Positions 35,510 to 47,743 of a DNA stretch of 64,000 nt are shown here, piece after piece. The notes below the pieces were generated by a model, which was given only the letters and a program-made list of their open reading frames with translations, was not told the DNA's origin and searched no databases. Within the stretch, counting starts at the first letter, position 1; each line of letters begins with the position of its first letter. The DNA lies in contig NC_067282.1 in assembly GCF_020740795.1 (NCBI RefSeq), forward strand, positions 180,076,274-180,140,273, written 5' to 3'. The stretch is from Apus apus. Its lineage: Eukaryota > Chordata > Aves > Apodiformes > Apodidae. Both the position numbers and the translations under genes were made by a program.

Positions 35510-37041
35510 GTAAGTACCAACAGGAGGCAGATCCAAGCACTTGGTTTCTTTGAGCCCGCTGCTCTGTTCAGAGGTGTTGACCAGCACATTTTGTCTTTAC
35601 TCCAAATTGTGATCCAAATGTGCTTTGAGCAATCTTCTGACTATAACTATTTCAAATACCAAGAATTAGAAACTCCTATTTAAATGTTATCCCTTACTTC
35701 CACCTACAAACAAAAAATTCACCCTCCTTTGGATATACCTGGAGAGGAAGTAAATTATCCCACTGCCGACTACAGTTAAGCTCATATATTTTTTAACCTG
35801 ATACTTTGCAGCGAGGATGCTGACTAACTCAGTTGAAAGCTGATAGCCTGCCAGTATTTTCCCATAATTTCCCTTGAGGGATAAACAGATTCTCCCCAAA
35901 TTGACTGAGAAAGTGCAAGGGCTAGGAATTACACAGCCAGATACATGCAATAAATTGTATAAACAATGAAGAAACAATTGCACACATGTGGGTGTACAGT
36001 TCACACCCAGGTTGCATTAATTTGGCTTCTGAGACCTGAGTGATGAACTCTCCAGCTAACTTTGAATTAAAACATACTCTAAAAGAAACCTGTATATTAA
36101 AAATCTGCAGCTTTCTATTATTATTAAGGACAGTTTATTGGTTCTGAAAATACTCATTTTCATAGACTTCTGGGACTGCCATTTGAACACGATAGAACTA
36201 GAAAAGGTTTGAATACAGTGGCAAAGATGATGTTCAAAATAGAGAATAAATTGATTAGGATTTGCCAGTCTGGAAAAGGGACAGTGAGGGGAAAATGTAA
36301 AAGGTACAGAGAAGTGAAAGCATCACAGAGAAAAAAAAAATGTAAGGGAAATTTTTTCAGTATTTCTAAAAATACAAGAATCAGAAGAAAACAAACAATA
36401 TGACAAGGTGAGAACATTAAAACAGACAGGGGAAAGTGTTGGGGATTTTTCCCCACACAGATCCTAGTTAATCAGTGGATGGAACTCATTGGCAGAGGAC
36501 AAGCACAAAACATGATAGGAAAAATAGATGGAAGTAATGTCCATCAAGAGCAATGAAACAAAAACCTGAGTATCAGCAGCTGGCTCAGGAAATCCTCCAG
36601 CCATAGAGTGTTGCAAACTGGGCAGGAAAACTGGATAAAACGTCCCTGTATCTTTGCCTGGTCTTATACTTCTTCCCTGTGACATGTGCTGTGGTGACTG
36701 TCAGAAGCTTGATGGGTTTTTTTGGCTTTTGTCTTGATCCAATATAGCAATTTTTCATATACTTATGTAGTCAGTGTCTCTCCCTGGACCTTCCTTTCAT
36801 TGCTATGGTTATAAACACTTCCTGAAGTTTCCCAGGGCAACCATACCTTCAAAGTGCAGTTTGTTAAAGCTGGTGAATTTTCCAGTATTTCCCAGGTCCA
36901 TTATTTTCAATTTATCTACCAGGTCTTTGTCTCCACAAATTCAGTAACATTGTCATATTGAGAACTCTGATCTATATTTCTTGATACAAGCTTTGGGATA
37001 TAATTAGATTTCCTCTTCACACGTGTTCTTTTTTAAACCTT
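35510..37041. other. Unassigned non-coding DNA
   Basis: AT-rich. Frames up to 105 codons on the minus strand have no domain. No repeat is recognised. Confidence 0.45.
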
Positions 37042-37162
37042 AAAAAAAAAAAAGTGGGTTTTTTTTGTTTTGGTTTTGGTTTCGGTTTGGTTTGGTTTGG
37101 TTTTGGTTTGGGGTTTTTTGTTGTTTTTTGGGTTTTTTGTGTGTGTGTGTGTGAGAGAGAAA
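37042..37162. repeat. Compound simple repeat: A12, TTTGG-like, GT, GA
   Basis: Twelve A's, then a G/T-only stretch built of GGTTT and GGTTTT units, then T-rich blocks, about eight GT units and a short GA run. It is a compound microsatellite. The G-pairs are too short for a classical G-quadruplex. Confidence 0.9.
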
Positions 37163-38394
37163 TAGGAAAAAATATATTTAGTGATATTCTTTGCCAATAT
37201 TAAACAATCAAAGTGCAACAATGAGTAAGCATGTTATGAAAACCAAGTAAGGTGAAAGCAATGATTAAAATAAATAAACAGAAAACTCCTTTCAGCAATT
37301 TGAGGACCATATTTGATGCACTGCATTTTTTTAACTAGCCAGCAGGAGTGTGAGTATGAGTAAGAGGCAAGAGCTAAAATCAAAACAATAAGCCAGTGTT
37401 CAGACTTACAGAAGAAGGAAATATGAGCAACTTAAGCAACTGAGAACTGGTAAACAGACAAAATAATAAATGCAAATAAACCACAGCTGCAGAGGGAATT
37501 ACAGAAAGTTTAATGTTTGATGATGTGAAATCTGAGCAGTTTAATTCTAAGTGTTAATTATTTCAAGTGCCTTTTGCAGCATGCTGAGTCTAGTGAAACA
37601 GTATGAATCACTGTCTAGCCTTAAATATGAACCATAATGGAGTTCATGCAAGTGATGTTGTTTCTGTTTTTCCATTCTTGTACTAAAGCAGTCTTCAGGC
37701 ATTGTTTATGTACATGGTCTAACGCCCTTCCCCTACCTTTTGTTACGTCTTTGTACAGCACAACAGCTTTTCTCTCACAAATGTCTTCATAGCTGACTTG
37801 TAAATATGCAGAATTCCTATTTTTCATTCCCCTACAGGGATGGTCTGTCTTGATACAAATATTGATATCCCAGGTTTATTACAGCTGCCAACAGTTTGGT
37901 CCCAGAATGGAATCATGCTGCACATCAAGCTGCACCAGTGTTTTACATGAGGATCTGCTTCAGATATTGGCTCCCACATGTGTGGGACTTGGGTGTCATG
38001 GTGCAGTTCTTGATAAAAAGCATGGACAGCAATGAAGTTGCCATAATATGTCTTTTTTTTTTCCTCATGCCTTGATTCATTAGGCAGTCACTGATGAACG
38101 CTGAAGGGAACGGTTCTGATCCTTCAGAAAAAGAGATTGCTTTGGTTTTTTTCCCTTTTTCTTGATTCATTTGGTCCAATAGAACAGAGCTCTTCTCAGT
38201 CCATGTTAGTTATACACCAGAATACCAGAGGTAAAGGATTCCTCTGATGCACATATACCCCAGACTTCTTCAGAGGTGAATTATTAAATTCAGTTTAGAT
38301 CACAATAAGCAATTCCACATGGAGAAGTCTCTGAATCCTTCAATTAACAGCCTTCAACAATTTTTAGAAGAATGTAATCTGAGGCACAATTAGC
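37163..38394. other. Unassigned non-coding DNA
   Basis: No exon, repeat or RNA gene recognised; short frames only. Confidence 0.45.
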
Positions 38395-38470
38395 AAGAAT
38401 CACTACATCTCAGTATTATCACTCGCTTTTGCAGATGGTACAGAAGAACTGAGAAAGTGGCAAGTTTAAA
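38395..38470 (-). repeat. Ancient MIR-like remnant
   Basis: TCTCAGTATTATCACTCGCT-TTTGCAGATGGTACAGAAG-AACTGAGAAAG follows the reverse complement of the MIR-type core (TATTATCCCCATTTTACAGA, then GAGGAAACTGAGG). Only about 75 bases are recognisable. Confidence 0.38.
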
Positions 38471-38748
38471 CTACTATTGCTTTAAAAGCACAGCTTATGT
38501 GAGAAAATGCCTTCTAACTTTCAAGCAGAAAGGAAGTGTCAGGAATTTCACTTACATAGTTGCTTACATAAATCATAGTAAGATGTTGATCTATATCATT
38601 AGAAGCCTAAATATTTAGAATAATCTAGATGCTATGCTAAACTCTGTGGGTAAGAAAGGAACTATTATTTGGCCAAGAAGTACGACGCATGTTTATGTCA
38701 CTATGTAAATAATGATGGCAAAATATGATTTAGATATTATCTCAGAAT

Positions 38749-38763
38749 CCACGAGGTGGCAGT
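38749..38763 (+). promoter_or_regulatory. CTCF-like site
   Basis: CCACGAGGTGGCAGT matches the CTCF core CCASYAGRKGGCRSY at every position but one (G where C/T is preferred). Surroundings are AT-rich and CpG-poor, so it would be a lone distal site. Occupancy is inferred from sequence only. Confidence 0.45.
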
Positions 38764-41013
38764 GTCATAGTTTTCTTAGTATCACACCCTGAAATATTAA
38801 TTTTCTATTAAAATATCTAAATGACATTGTGATATTTATCACCTCGGGTTTGAAAAATTTGGGGAAGTAATTGAAACATCTCCTGTGTCTCCAAAACCTG
38901 ACAATGAAAAATTATTACCCTAAGAAAAGGCAGAAACTATTGTGCAAAGATGAGGAGCCAGCTTCCTGTGAGGCATCTGTCATGTTCCTGGGTGTTTAGT
39001 GCTGGGGCGCCTACGGAGGCTTGTGAAGGTTGCTGAATTCAGATGAGATCATATCCTGCAGAAAAATAAGAATATCACTCCCTGAAATCAGCCAGTCCTC
39101 AAAACCTACATTCATTTACAGTAGCAAAAGTAATATATAAAATTAATGGCAATTTCTCACTATTTCCGTTTTATTTAGAAAGTCTGATCACTTTCTGACT
39201 TTGTTATTTTGCAGGGATACTAAATATTAGGCCTATGTTAGCTCATATCAGATCTCTTTAATAAAAAGCTCTTTATTGAGAAAGTGGAATATACAATACA
39301 AACCTATGTCCATGAAAAAAAAATCTGTGCTTTATTTTTTAAAAATCACTAAAAATGCAGAACCACTAAGAACATCTGAAGGGAGAGAGACCCTCGTCCT
39401 TTTCTAGTCTTCCCCAGGAAACAAAACATCCCTATTGCAAATGAAGGAAAAGGTCATGCAGAATCTAACAAGTGGTTTCATTACTCCCTGGCTGCCGTTG
39501 CCTTCACACCCGCTGCAAGGCTGCTTGTGGGTTATTGTGCTCTGTCCCAAGGGCTGGGGTTGTGGCCACCATCCTGCTGGCTCCATGCCGAGGCAGAGCC
39601 AGGTGGCCCACACAGAGCTGCCCTTACATCAAGCAGATTGATGCAATCGGGTAGATCACATCTGTCAGGATCTGTCGGATTCCCAGGAGCGTGATTAATT
39701 AACGCAACCTTATTTAAACACAGTCTGGCGATTCCAAACTTTTGTACATCCAATGCCAGCTTTCCTTCCTTATTCTAGCAAGCCCTTCATTAAACACCGG
39801 TGGTGTGAGGCCATAGACATGCAAATGGAGTTGTGCTCAGCAGAGTCAGTGCTGGGATCTTCTGGCCACCTCTTAGAGCAAGGGCTGCACCATTGGCTAG
39901 CTTGACCTGTTAGCACCTCCCAAAATTACTATCTAGGCTCTGTGGCAGTTAGGGCCTGTTCTTGAAAACTCTTGTCTAGGATTGTACCTCTTCCTTCTGT
40001 CCTGACCGCTCCTCAGCGTGATCCTCTCTTTCCTTTCCAGCTGTTCACATAGCTCTGACTCTTAAACCTCTGGTCTTTCTCCCAGAGTGATCTCACCCAC
40101 GTGTGACATCTCAGCTGCAGTTCCACCTCTCCTGCCATTCCAGGCTCAGCAGGTAGAGCTCAGCTAGGTGATGAAGGCATCAGCCTGGATGTACCTACTT
40201 GCATATGTCTGTGTGTGAGCTGAGTGGGGGTGTAATTGATACTGTCAGCTATTTCAGGAAACATGCAGACATCTAAAATGAGTCCCATCATCTGCAAGAC
40301 ACACTTCACTCCTCTGTCCAAGTCAGTCTTTCAGCTTCTCTGTGAACATCTCCCATTTCCAGCAGCTCAGGTCAAACCTGGTTAAGATACAGCTTCCAGT
40401 CTTCCTCAAAGCTTTGGCAACGGTGTCCTGCTGCAAGCCTATGGCACACTGCCACCTTAGACCCACCTCCAGGTGCTTACACCTTGTGTGTGTCTAAAAT
40501 TGCAGGTTCTATTCAGCAATATCTCTGTAGCCTTTCAAACTCACCCCTAAGTGTCCAGAGTAGTGATGCTCAGCTCTGAGACAGGGCAGGGGCATCAGGA
40601 GAGGCAGAACCAGTTCTGAATCCCTGCAGAAGTCACAGAGTCTGCTTCCCATCCACGAAAGAGGTATCTGTGCTTTACACTCAAGCCAGTGAAAAAACAT
40701 CAATATTTGATTAGGAAACCTGTACTGGAAACGTTCACATTTAAAAATGGCAACCTGCTCCACATAAAGCAAATGTTGGTCAGAATATTGGAACTGCCAG
40801 GATAGGAAGAGGAGACGAGAAACAATGTGATCCATGAGACAAAATTTCTGCTGTCTCTTGGCACCCATATAAGAAGAGTCTCTGAAACTACTGTGGCAGA
40901 AGTAGATGGGTAGTCCAAGTGTATCTCATTGGCCATGCCTTTAATGAAACTTTAAAGAAACTGATAGTTATCACAACTAGTGAATTTATCCCTGCATACT
41001 TTGATGCCTCTTT

Positions 41014-41019
<6 letters not shown>
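38764..41019. other. Unassigned non-coding DNA
   Basis: No firm feature. A stretch at about 39655-39730 has homeodomain-like cores (GTGATTAATTAACGC) and low-copy texture, so it could be a conserved element. The minus frame at 40509-40868 (119 codons) shows no domain. Confidence 0.4.
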
Positions 41020-41053
<34 letters not shown>

Positions 41054-41098
41054 AGAAGAAGAGAAAGAGAGAGAGAGAGAAAGAGAGACGACTCTACA
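41020..41098. repeat. Poly-A (32) followed by GAA/GA repeat
   Basis: Thirty-two A's run into AGAAGAAGAAG and then GA units up to about 41098. It resembles an old poly-A tail that grew into a purine microsatellite, but no retroposed source is visible to its left. All-purine composition may adopt triplex structure. Confidence 0.85.
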
Positions 41099-42569
41099 GT
41101 GAGGTCTAATGCTATCTTCAATAATGAGAAAACACATCAGCTGTCTTGAGCCAAGAAATTTTGGAGAAATTTAGGAACTGTGTAAATATTTGTTGTTTAT
41201 TTTTCGACTGTGAATTTTGTCTGCTTTCTCCCTCGAAACAAAAATTACCTGCTTCAAAATCTCTTCAACAACACTGGAGAGAACAAAACTTAGCTGGAGT
41301 ATTTCCACCGAGTCTTGATCTAAATTAATTGGTTTTGAAACTTCTATCTGTTGCATTTACCTCAGTGCTTCCCTGGTAGCACAGAGACAGAAAGGCTAGG
41401 TTCCTCTTGTCTCACTACCTGTCAGTAACTGAGACCCAGACAAGAAGCATTACATGTCCTTCCTCTTGTATCTATGAGGAAAAATAAAGTTATTCATATT
41501 TTAGATGCACTCAGTTATATTCTCCAGCATTTTTCTCGGTGCTGCTGTTTACTATGAAAAGAGACCAGGTTGACAAGATCCCCAGCTTGGGAATTTCAAA
41601 AGGCGTGTGAAGTAAGCTGGGTCTTGCCCAGGTGAGGGGAGAGGCTGGGAGCAGAGGCGAAGCCACCCCTAACACGGAGGTCACCCGTCAGTGGGGTGAT
41701 GGGGCTGCAGATCTTGCTTTCCTTCCTAAAAAGGAGCAGCCTTTCCTTTCCATCTCCAGCAGCTCCTCCACCCCAGCCACTCCTCTGACATGTTTGGGTT
41801 GACATTAGGCCTCTGCCGTGATTAATGCCAATAGGATGTGTGCAGTGAGACACATCACAGCCTTCTAAGATAATGTTAGCAATTATTACATCATTATTGT
41901 CGTTAAAGAGCACTAACACATACCAGCAAATTGTTCACAATACCTTTTAACTCTGAGAAAAGCATTAAAAACTACTTTAAGATGTAAAAGATCTGTCTAG
42001 GCTTATACATTTGGAGGAAATTGAAAACCCCCAACAAATGGCAAATCTTCCTGCACTGCCTTCAGTGCAACTTCTGAGAGTTTTGCAGAACTGATGCTTT
42101 ATTTCCCAGGAGACTGAATGGACAGGCTGAAGTGCCCTGGATGCCTCAAAGTGGCCAGCTGACCTCACAAGATGCCTTGACCAAGGCAACTGAGGTGACC
42201 TGCTTCATCTGGCAACCAGGATGCTCAAGACAGATGATCCAAATAACTCTTATTTCTTCCCTGTTTTTCAATAAATGATTGCAGACAAAAGTCCCTGGAT
42301 TTCACAAGCAAGTAGTTCTATGAGCAGCTGGCTATGCAGATAAATTACTAATGTATAGATTAACAATACAACATTAGCAAAAGGGTATTTTCATAATTAG
42401 CTTCATAACTCAAGGTGCCAATTTCAAAGCTTTTTGCTTCTGCATGAGGCTTACCTCCCTGACTTATTTAGGCATTAAAAAAAAATTCCCTTTAGGATTT
42501 TTGGACCTTCAGAAAAATTAGTGTATATTAGACCTACTTCCCTCCCTTTCCTTCTCTGGAGGTTTCCTT
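41099..42569. other. Unassigned non-coding DNA
   Basis: No repeat, RNA gene or supported exon recognised. A minus-strand donor near 42450 (GGGAG|GTAAGC) lacks a usable acceptor. Confidence 0.4.
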
Positions 42570-42735
42570 CCTGTCTTACCTTAGACAAGATGGTGGTTTT
42601 CTCTGTTCCTCAGTCCCTCATCAGGAAAATGAAGCTAATAGCACTTCTCAGCAGTGGTTTTAGGGGAAGATTAAGATAGCAGGTGTTTGAGATGTTCTTC
42701 AGTATGTTATCATGAGAGACAGCTATAAGGGGGAA
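42570..42735 (+). repeat. Ancient MIR/L3-type SINE or LINE tail
   Basis: CTCAGTCCCTCATCAGGAAAATGAAGCTAATAGCACTTCTCAG corresponds to the well-known CTCAGTTTCC(C/T)CATCTGTAAAATGGGGATAATAGCAC order, followed by a decayed GATTAAGAT and GTTTGAGATGTTCTTCAG segment comparable to the AAAGCGCTTTGAGATCCTC end. Orientation is forward. It is followed at 42745-42765 by a short GAAA-rich run. Confidence 0.5.
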
Positions 42736-44849
42736 GAGGATATGAAAGAAAGAAGAAAGAAGGGGTAAAATACTTCTTATCTCTTAGTTGGGAGTCAAAC
42801 TTTGGGAGCTAACGTGGGAGTCAGTCAGATCTGGATTTGTCCTGATGGTAATTGCAGCTTTTATAGAATCATTTAAATTGTCTGTCAAATGAAAATATTT
42901 CTGTATAATGAGCATGCTATGAAAAACACCCCTGCCAAACTGAGGGCAGACGCAGTCACCATATCTATGAGGGACTGGCACAGAAGTGCAACTACCACTG
43001 AGCTGGGTGAAGAGCAGGTCACGGCGCCTGAGCCTTCCCTGGCCACCCGCAAGTAGGCTGGGCACGTAGGCAGAGCCAGTACCATGATTTAATTTGGAAA
43101 AAAAGCACCACCTTTCAGTTCCTCACTTCTGATGTACTCATTATATGGTTAAACATCCTGAGCTGGATGGGTTTTGTCCCACTGCTCCCCTCTTTCCTAC
43201 TGCCCAGTTCTTGGTAGGATGCTTTTGTTCTTAGAGATAAAATTAAACCTGTGAAAGTGACTGAAATCAGGAAGATGTTCTTACAAAACCTACATTTTAA
43301 CTTTGAATTTTGACTTGACACCATGTGTTAAAAACACTATCATAACAGAGGGAAGTGAAGCATGAAATTGCAATGCTGAAGTAACCAATTTGGTTTGGCT
43401 CAGAATTTTTTTGTTTCATTTGATTTGAAAATGTTCACAAACTCAAAGTTAATCTGTAAACTCACCTAAGCTCTTGCTGGGATGTTAAACATATCTTCTC
43501 TTTGCATGTTACACAGCAATGTTACTAGCTCCTGAAGGCATGAAAAAGGTAATAATTTAATAATATGTAAGGACACTTTTTTGTTTCGTGTTTTTTTTTA
43601 GTGAAGAAACATATTGCTAACAGTAAAGATGTATTGTTAAGGGCACAAATATTTCCTGGCTACATATTATGGGTGTGCTCTTGCTTAATTTAAAAAAAGG
43701 GGATTGTGATATTGACTTCATTCTCCACAGTATTAGATTCATAATCAGCACATGTGTCTAATTAAATTATGAAAGTCATTGAAACGAATAATCTCCTATC
43801 AAGATTCTTATAAGTTGGGCTGTATCCTAAACCAGCCTCATAAAACACAGCTTTTGGCAAATACCATATACTTACATCATTACAGAATCAACAATGTTAT
43901 TCTAAAGTCAATTTAAAAATGCATATTCTTTAATGATAATAAACCAAATCCTGGCCTGACTTACAATAAATTGGCTTTGGTCACAGAATACATTTATTTA
44001 TCTTTAAAAATGTATCAAAATAGGTATTGTACACAAAATTAAACACATTCTAAACCACATCTGGGAAATAGTTCATATTTTATGACATTAAGTAAAAAGT
44101 TACTATGAGTTTGTAGAACTGTGTTCTTCTTTGTGGCCACATAGAAGACAAATTTGATACACTCATGTACATAAAGCATCTGATTTTCCAAATCAACAAA
44201 AAATTATGCATGTAACCCCTTAAGGAGATGAAAAGATAACGCAGATGAAACCTAGACACAGTTCTGAAACAAAGCATGCTGGGCAAATTACCACTATAAA
44301 CTACATCAGTCTGTGGTTTTGCCAAAAACCTTCGGTTTGGTAGTTATGGAGAGCTAAGATGTAAGCTCCCAAGTCTGCAAACACATCTGCACACAACTGA
44401 TTTCACTACCAAGCACATTCTGTAATGCTTTCTTTCCATTTGATGCCTACTCAACAGTATGCCAAGGAAATACAAGTCGATGTAGGATCTGTTTTTTTTC
44501 TCTACTCCTTGGAAGTTTTACAATTATAATTTTTGGTTTTAAAATGCTTTCTTCTCTCTCATATGTTGAAAAAATTGTCAAGAAAAAAAAAAACCTTTGC
44601 ATTAATCTGGTAACAGGCAAAGTGCTATAAATTCAGGAAGTAAATAAACTGAAAATGAAGGGATAATTTTCTTTCTCAGATCTCTCTCAACTTCACTCCT
44701 CTGAGATACTGCTTACAGCAGCATTACTTTATGCAGTAGCTTTCTGAGATGCTTTCAGACAAAGGAGAAATTTGAAGGAGATAGTTCTCTTTCAACTTGC
44801 AGGAGCTCACCACCAGCAATACTTGTGCAAACAGCACACTGCAGACCTG
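42736..44849. other. Unassigned non-coding DNA
   Basis: AT-rich with TAATTAAATTATG-like clusters near 43760. No gene or classified repeat is recognised. Confidence 0.45.
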
Positions 44850-45498
44850 CATCGTGACCAGCAATGTGCCCTTGTGGCTAAGAAGGCCAATGGCATCCTG
44901 GGGTGTATTAGAAAGGGTGTGGTTAGTAGGTCAAGAGAGGTTCTCCTCCCCCTCTATTCTGCATTGGTGAGGCCGCATCTGGAGTATTGTGTCCAGTTCT
45001 GGGCCCCTCAGTTCAAGAAGGACAGGGAACTGCTTGAAAGAGTCTAGCGCAGAGCCACGAAGATGATGAAGGGAGTGGAACATCTCCCTTATGAGGAAAG
45101 GCTGAGGGAGCTGGGTCTCTTTAGTTTGGAGAAAAGGAGACTGAGGGGTGACCTCATCAATGTTTACAAATACGTAAAGGGTGAGTGTCAAGAAGATGGA
45201 GTTAAGCTTTTTTCAGTGATGACCAGTGATAGGACAAGGAGAAATGGATACAAATTGGAGCATAGGAGGTTTAAGGTGAATATCAGAAAAATTTTTTTAC
45301 TGTGAGAGTGACAGAGCACTGGAACAGGCTGCCCAGAGAGGTTGTGGAGTCTCCTTCTCTGGAGACATTCAAAACCCACCTGGACGCCTTCCTGTGTGAT
45401 ATGCTCTAGGTGACCCTGCTCTGGCAGGGGGGTTGGACTACATGATCTTTCAAGGTCCCTTCCAACCCCTATGATTCTGTGATTCTGTGATTCTGTGT
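44850..45498 (+). mobile_element. CR1 LINE, 5'-truncated, with reverse-transcriptase C-terminus and 3' tail
   Basis: The + strand encodes the end of the CR1 ORF2 protein: [18 protein letters not shown], then [19 protein letters not shown], then [20 protein letters not shown] and [20 protein letters not shown]. It ends with the CR1 3' UTR (GGTTGGACTACATGATC, then TCAAGGTCCCTTCCAACC) and three ATTCTGTG units. A CAG-to-TAG change stops the frame at about 45046, and near 45290 the frame slips by one base relative to the family pattern. The copy lacks the endonuclease and catalytic palm, so it is a dead insertion. It is better preserved than the 14.3-kb copy and therefore probably younger. Confidence 0.95.
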
Positions 45499-47681
45499 GA
45501 CCTACAATGATGAGCACAGTAGAAACCAGTCTGCAAGTTCCCGTGGCTCTTAGCATCACCAGACTTAAGTATGTGCTTAACTTGAGGTATCCAACTATCT
45601 CTAGTGAAACTCATGTCCTTCCAAAGTAGAATGAATCAGGACTGTGTTTGCTCAAGCATGCTCACACGTGTGTTAGTACAGTCACACCCTTCCCCTGCTC
45701 ACCAGCTGCACACATAGCTGGAGGCAGGATCTGTGCCTGTGCTTTTAAATAGGCAGTTTTTCTATTTCCAATGATCTGGCTGCTATGACCTTTGTAAACA
45801 CAAATAGCAAACTGAAGGGGAAAAAAGGCTGCACCTGAGTCACAGGAATTGGACTGAGAAGAGACTTCTGGAAACTTTCTAGCATTTGATCCAAAAAGAA
45901 TACTGAACATGTAATAATAAAAGTGATTTTACTACAATACAAATGCAACAGGATTGCTGTACAAGTCGGGGGGGGGGGAGGAGGGGAAGAATGCATTTAA
46001 AATGTACTGAGAAGAATGTCAAGAAACACTTATCAGACGATTTTAAGACAAGCAATTGTGCAATACCAGTGAACATATGAATATAATATGCAGCAAAATT
46101 TTCACTTCACAAATAACTGACTTTTGAATATCATTGGGTTAATTTCCAGTTATACAAACATATCTACAGTGCCCAAGTGTAGACACTGTGTTTGAGTTTT
46201 GCCACTGTGCTTTCCCTGAAGTAGTTCACAGTGAGCTATGCTAGAAAAGTCCTCTACAAGCAAATGCTGGAAAGCCTTTGCTTCTGTTGGGTGAGATCAG
46301 TGAATGCACCAAGGGCTCCATTCAGCTTTCCATCCCTGAAATGATTACTTGGTTTTGTACATTCAGACATACTCATTCCAGGATTTAACATATTTCAACA
46401 CTATTGGGAAGGGAAGCAAGGCTAAAGTGAAGAGCAAAACTGCAATCCACAACATCTCCTCCCAGTTTCCCTGCTGCTTTCCAGAGGGTGAGGTGCCTTC
46501 TCAGTTTAAAATAAAATAAAACTTGGCTGCTTCAAGCCCACACTCCTCCTCAGTCTCTGACCTCGCCTTTTTGCAGGCACTAGCACTCATGTTACTGCAT
46601 TGCAGATGGACTGGAGGAGCTGATCTGTCTGAAAACTAATCTCTGTTCTTCTAAGTGGTTAATTTTTGCTGGATTCCTGAACTTCATGTACCAACTTATC
46701 TGGTCACCCAGACTCTGGGACTGGAAAAAAAGGGACACAGACCCGTGGCACTGCAGGCTTCAGATGTATTATCTCCATTCATATCTTCCTCCCGTCTCAA
46801 GAAATCCAGTTATTTGGTTCCTGCACCACGCAGATTTTGGAATCACTCAGTTGTGGTGTTCAATTTATTGGCAATTACAATCGGACAGACAAATAAGGAG
46901 AAAACCACCATCAAGTTAAACAAAATCATTTCCCTTGATTATTCAATAAATTGAGAAAAGAAAGCATCTGTGATACACAGTGCAATTAGTGGAAACATGT
47001 TTGGTTACGATCTGTGTTTCCATACAAATGCAGGACTGGCCAGGATTGCTCGGTGGTTAGAGATTAGGATTGCTAGCTGGGGCCTTCTCTTTCTGGCTTT
47101 GCAGGGGACTTTTGCAACCTTCAGCCACAGGCTGAAATTTCCTCTAGTGCCATTGTATACCCTCTTACAAACAAAACAGAAAGTACTTATTTAGCTTGCA
47201 GAATCTGTGGGCTTAGTTAATAAATGCCTAGATAGCTAATAAAATAGCCATAAAGCAGTGATGATCGAATCTTTGGAGCCTACAGTTCTAAGTAGCAATT
47301 GTGATATTTATCCTGGTTTCCAGAGGGGCAAAACAGCTGTCACAGGCGTGCTTTGTTCAGAGCCTAATCCCCCCTCAACACAGTCTGTCCCTGCCCACCA
47401 TGTGATTTTGTGCCCAGGGAAGACAGAAGTGAAAGGTGGCTTGTGTCTGTGACTTCAAGTGGCAAAGCAGTCACAGGGAACTGTGCCTCAGGCACAACCC
47501 CTTCCCCAAGCTGCCCCTGGCATTTGCAGCCAGGCTTCCTTCCAGTAAACAAAGGTCTACAGGAATTTCAGTTACACATTAGCCCAGCAGGCTGCTGCAC
47601 TGATATTTTACCTTAGGATCACTGCTCTGTAAAACAGTTGGGTTGGGTGGAATAATCTAAGACTTTTTTTTTGCATTTCAG
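45499..47681. other. Unassigned non-coding DNA
   Basis: Holds an 11-base G run at 45968-45978 followed by GA-rich bases, otherwise no recognised feature. Overlapping frames at 46655-46954 are in different phases and unsupported. Confidence 0.4.
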
Positions 47682-47743
47682 CCTCGAGGGAGCCTCAGAC
47701 TGAGCTACTGTCAGCCCACATTGAACAGTACTGTGGCAGAAAG
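47682..47743 (+). other. Possible 62-nt exon upstream of the CpG island
   Basis: A long T-run acceptor (GACTTTTTTTTTGCATTTCAG) ends at 47681 and a donor GAAAG|GTAACG follows at 47744. Two frames are open: PRGSLRLSYCQPTLNSTVAE and SREPQTELLSAHIEQYCGRK. It lies 2.7 kb left of the CpG island on the same strand. It could be an upstream alternative exon, an exon of a non-coding transcript, or a chance pair. Neither peptide is recognised. Confidence 0.27.
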
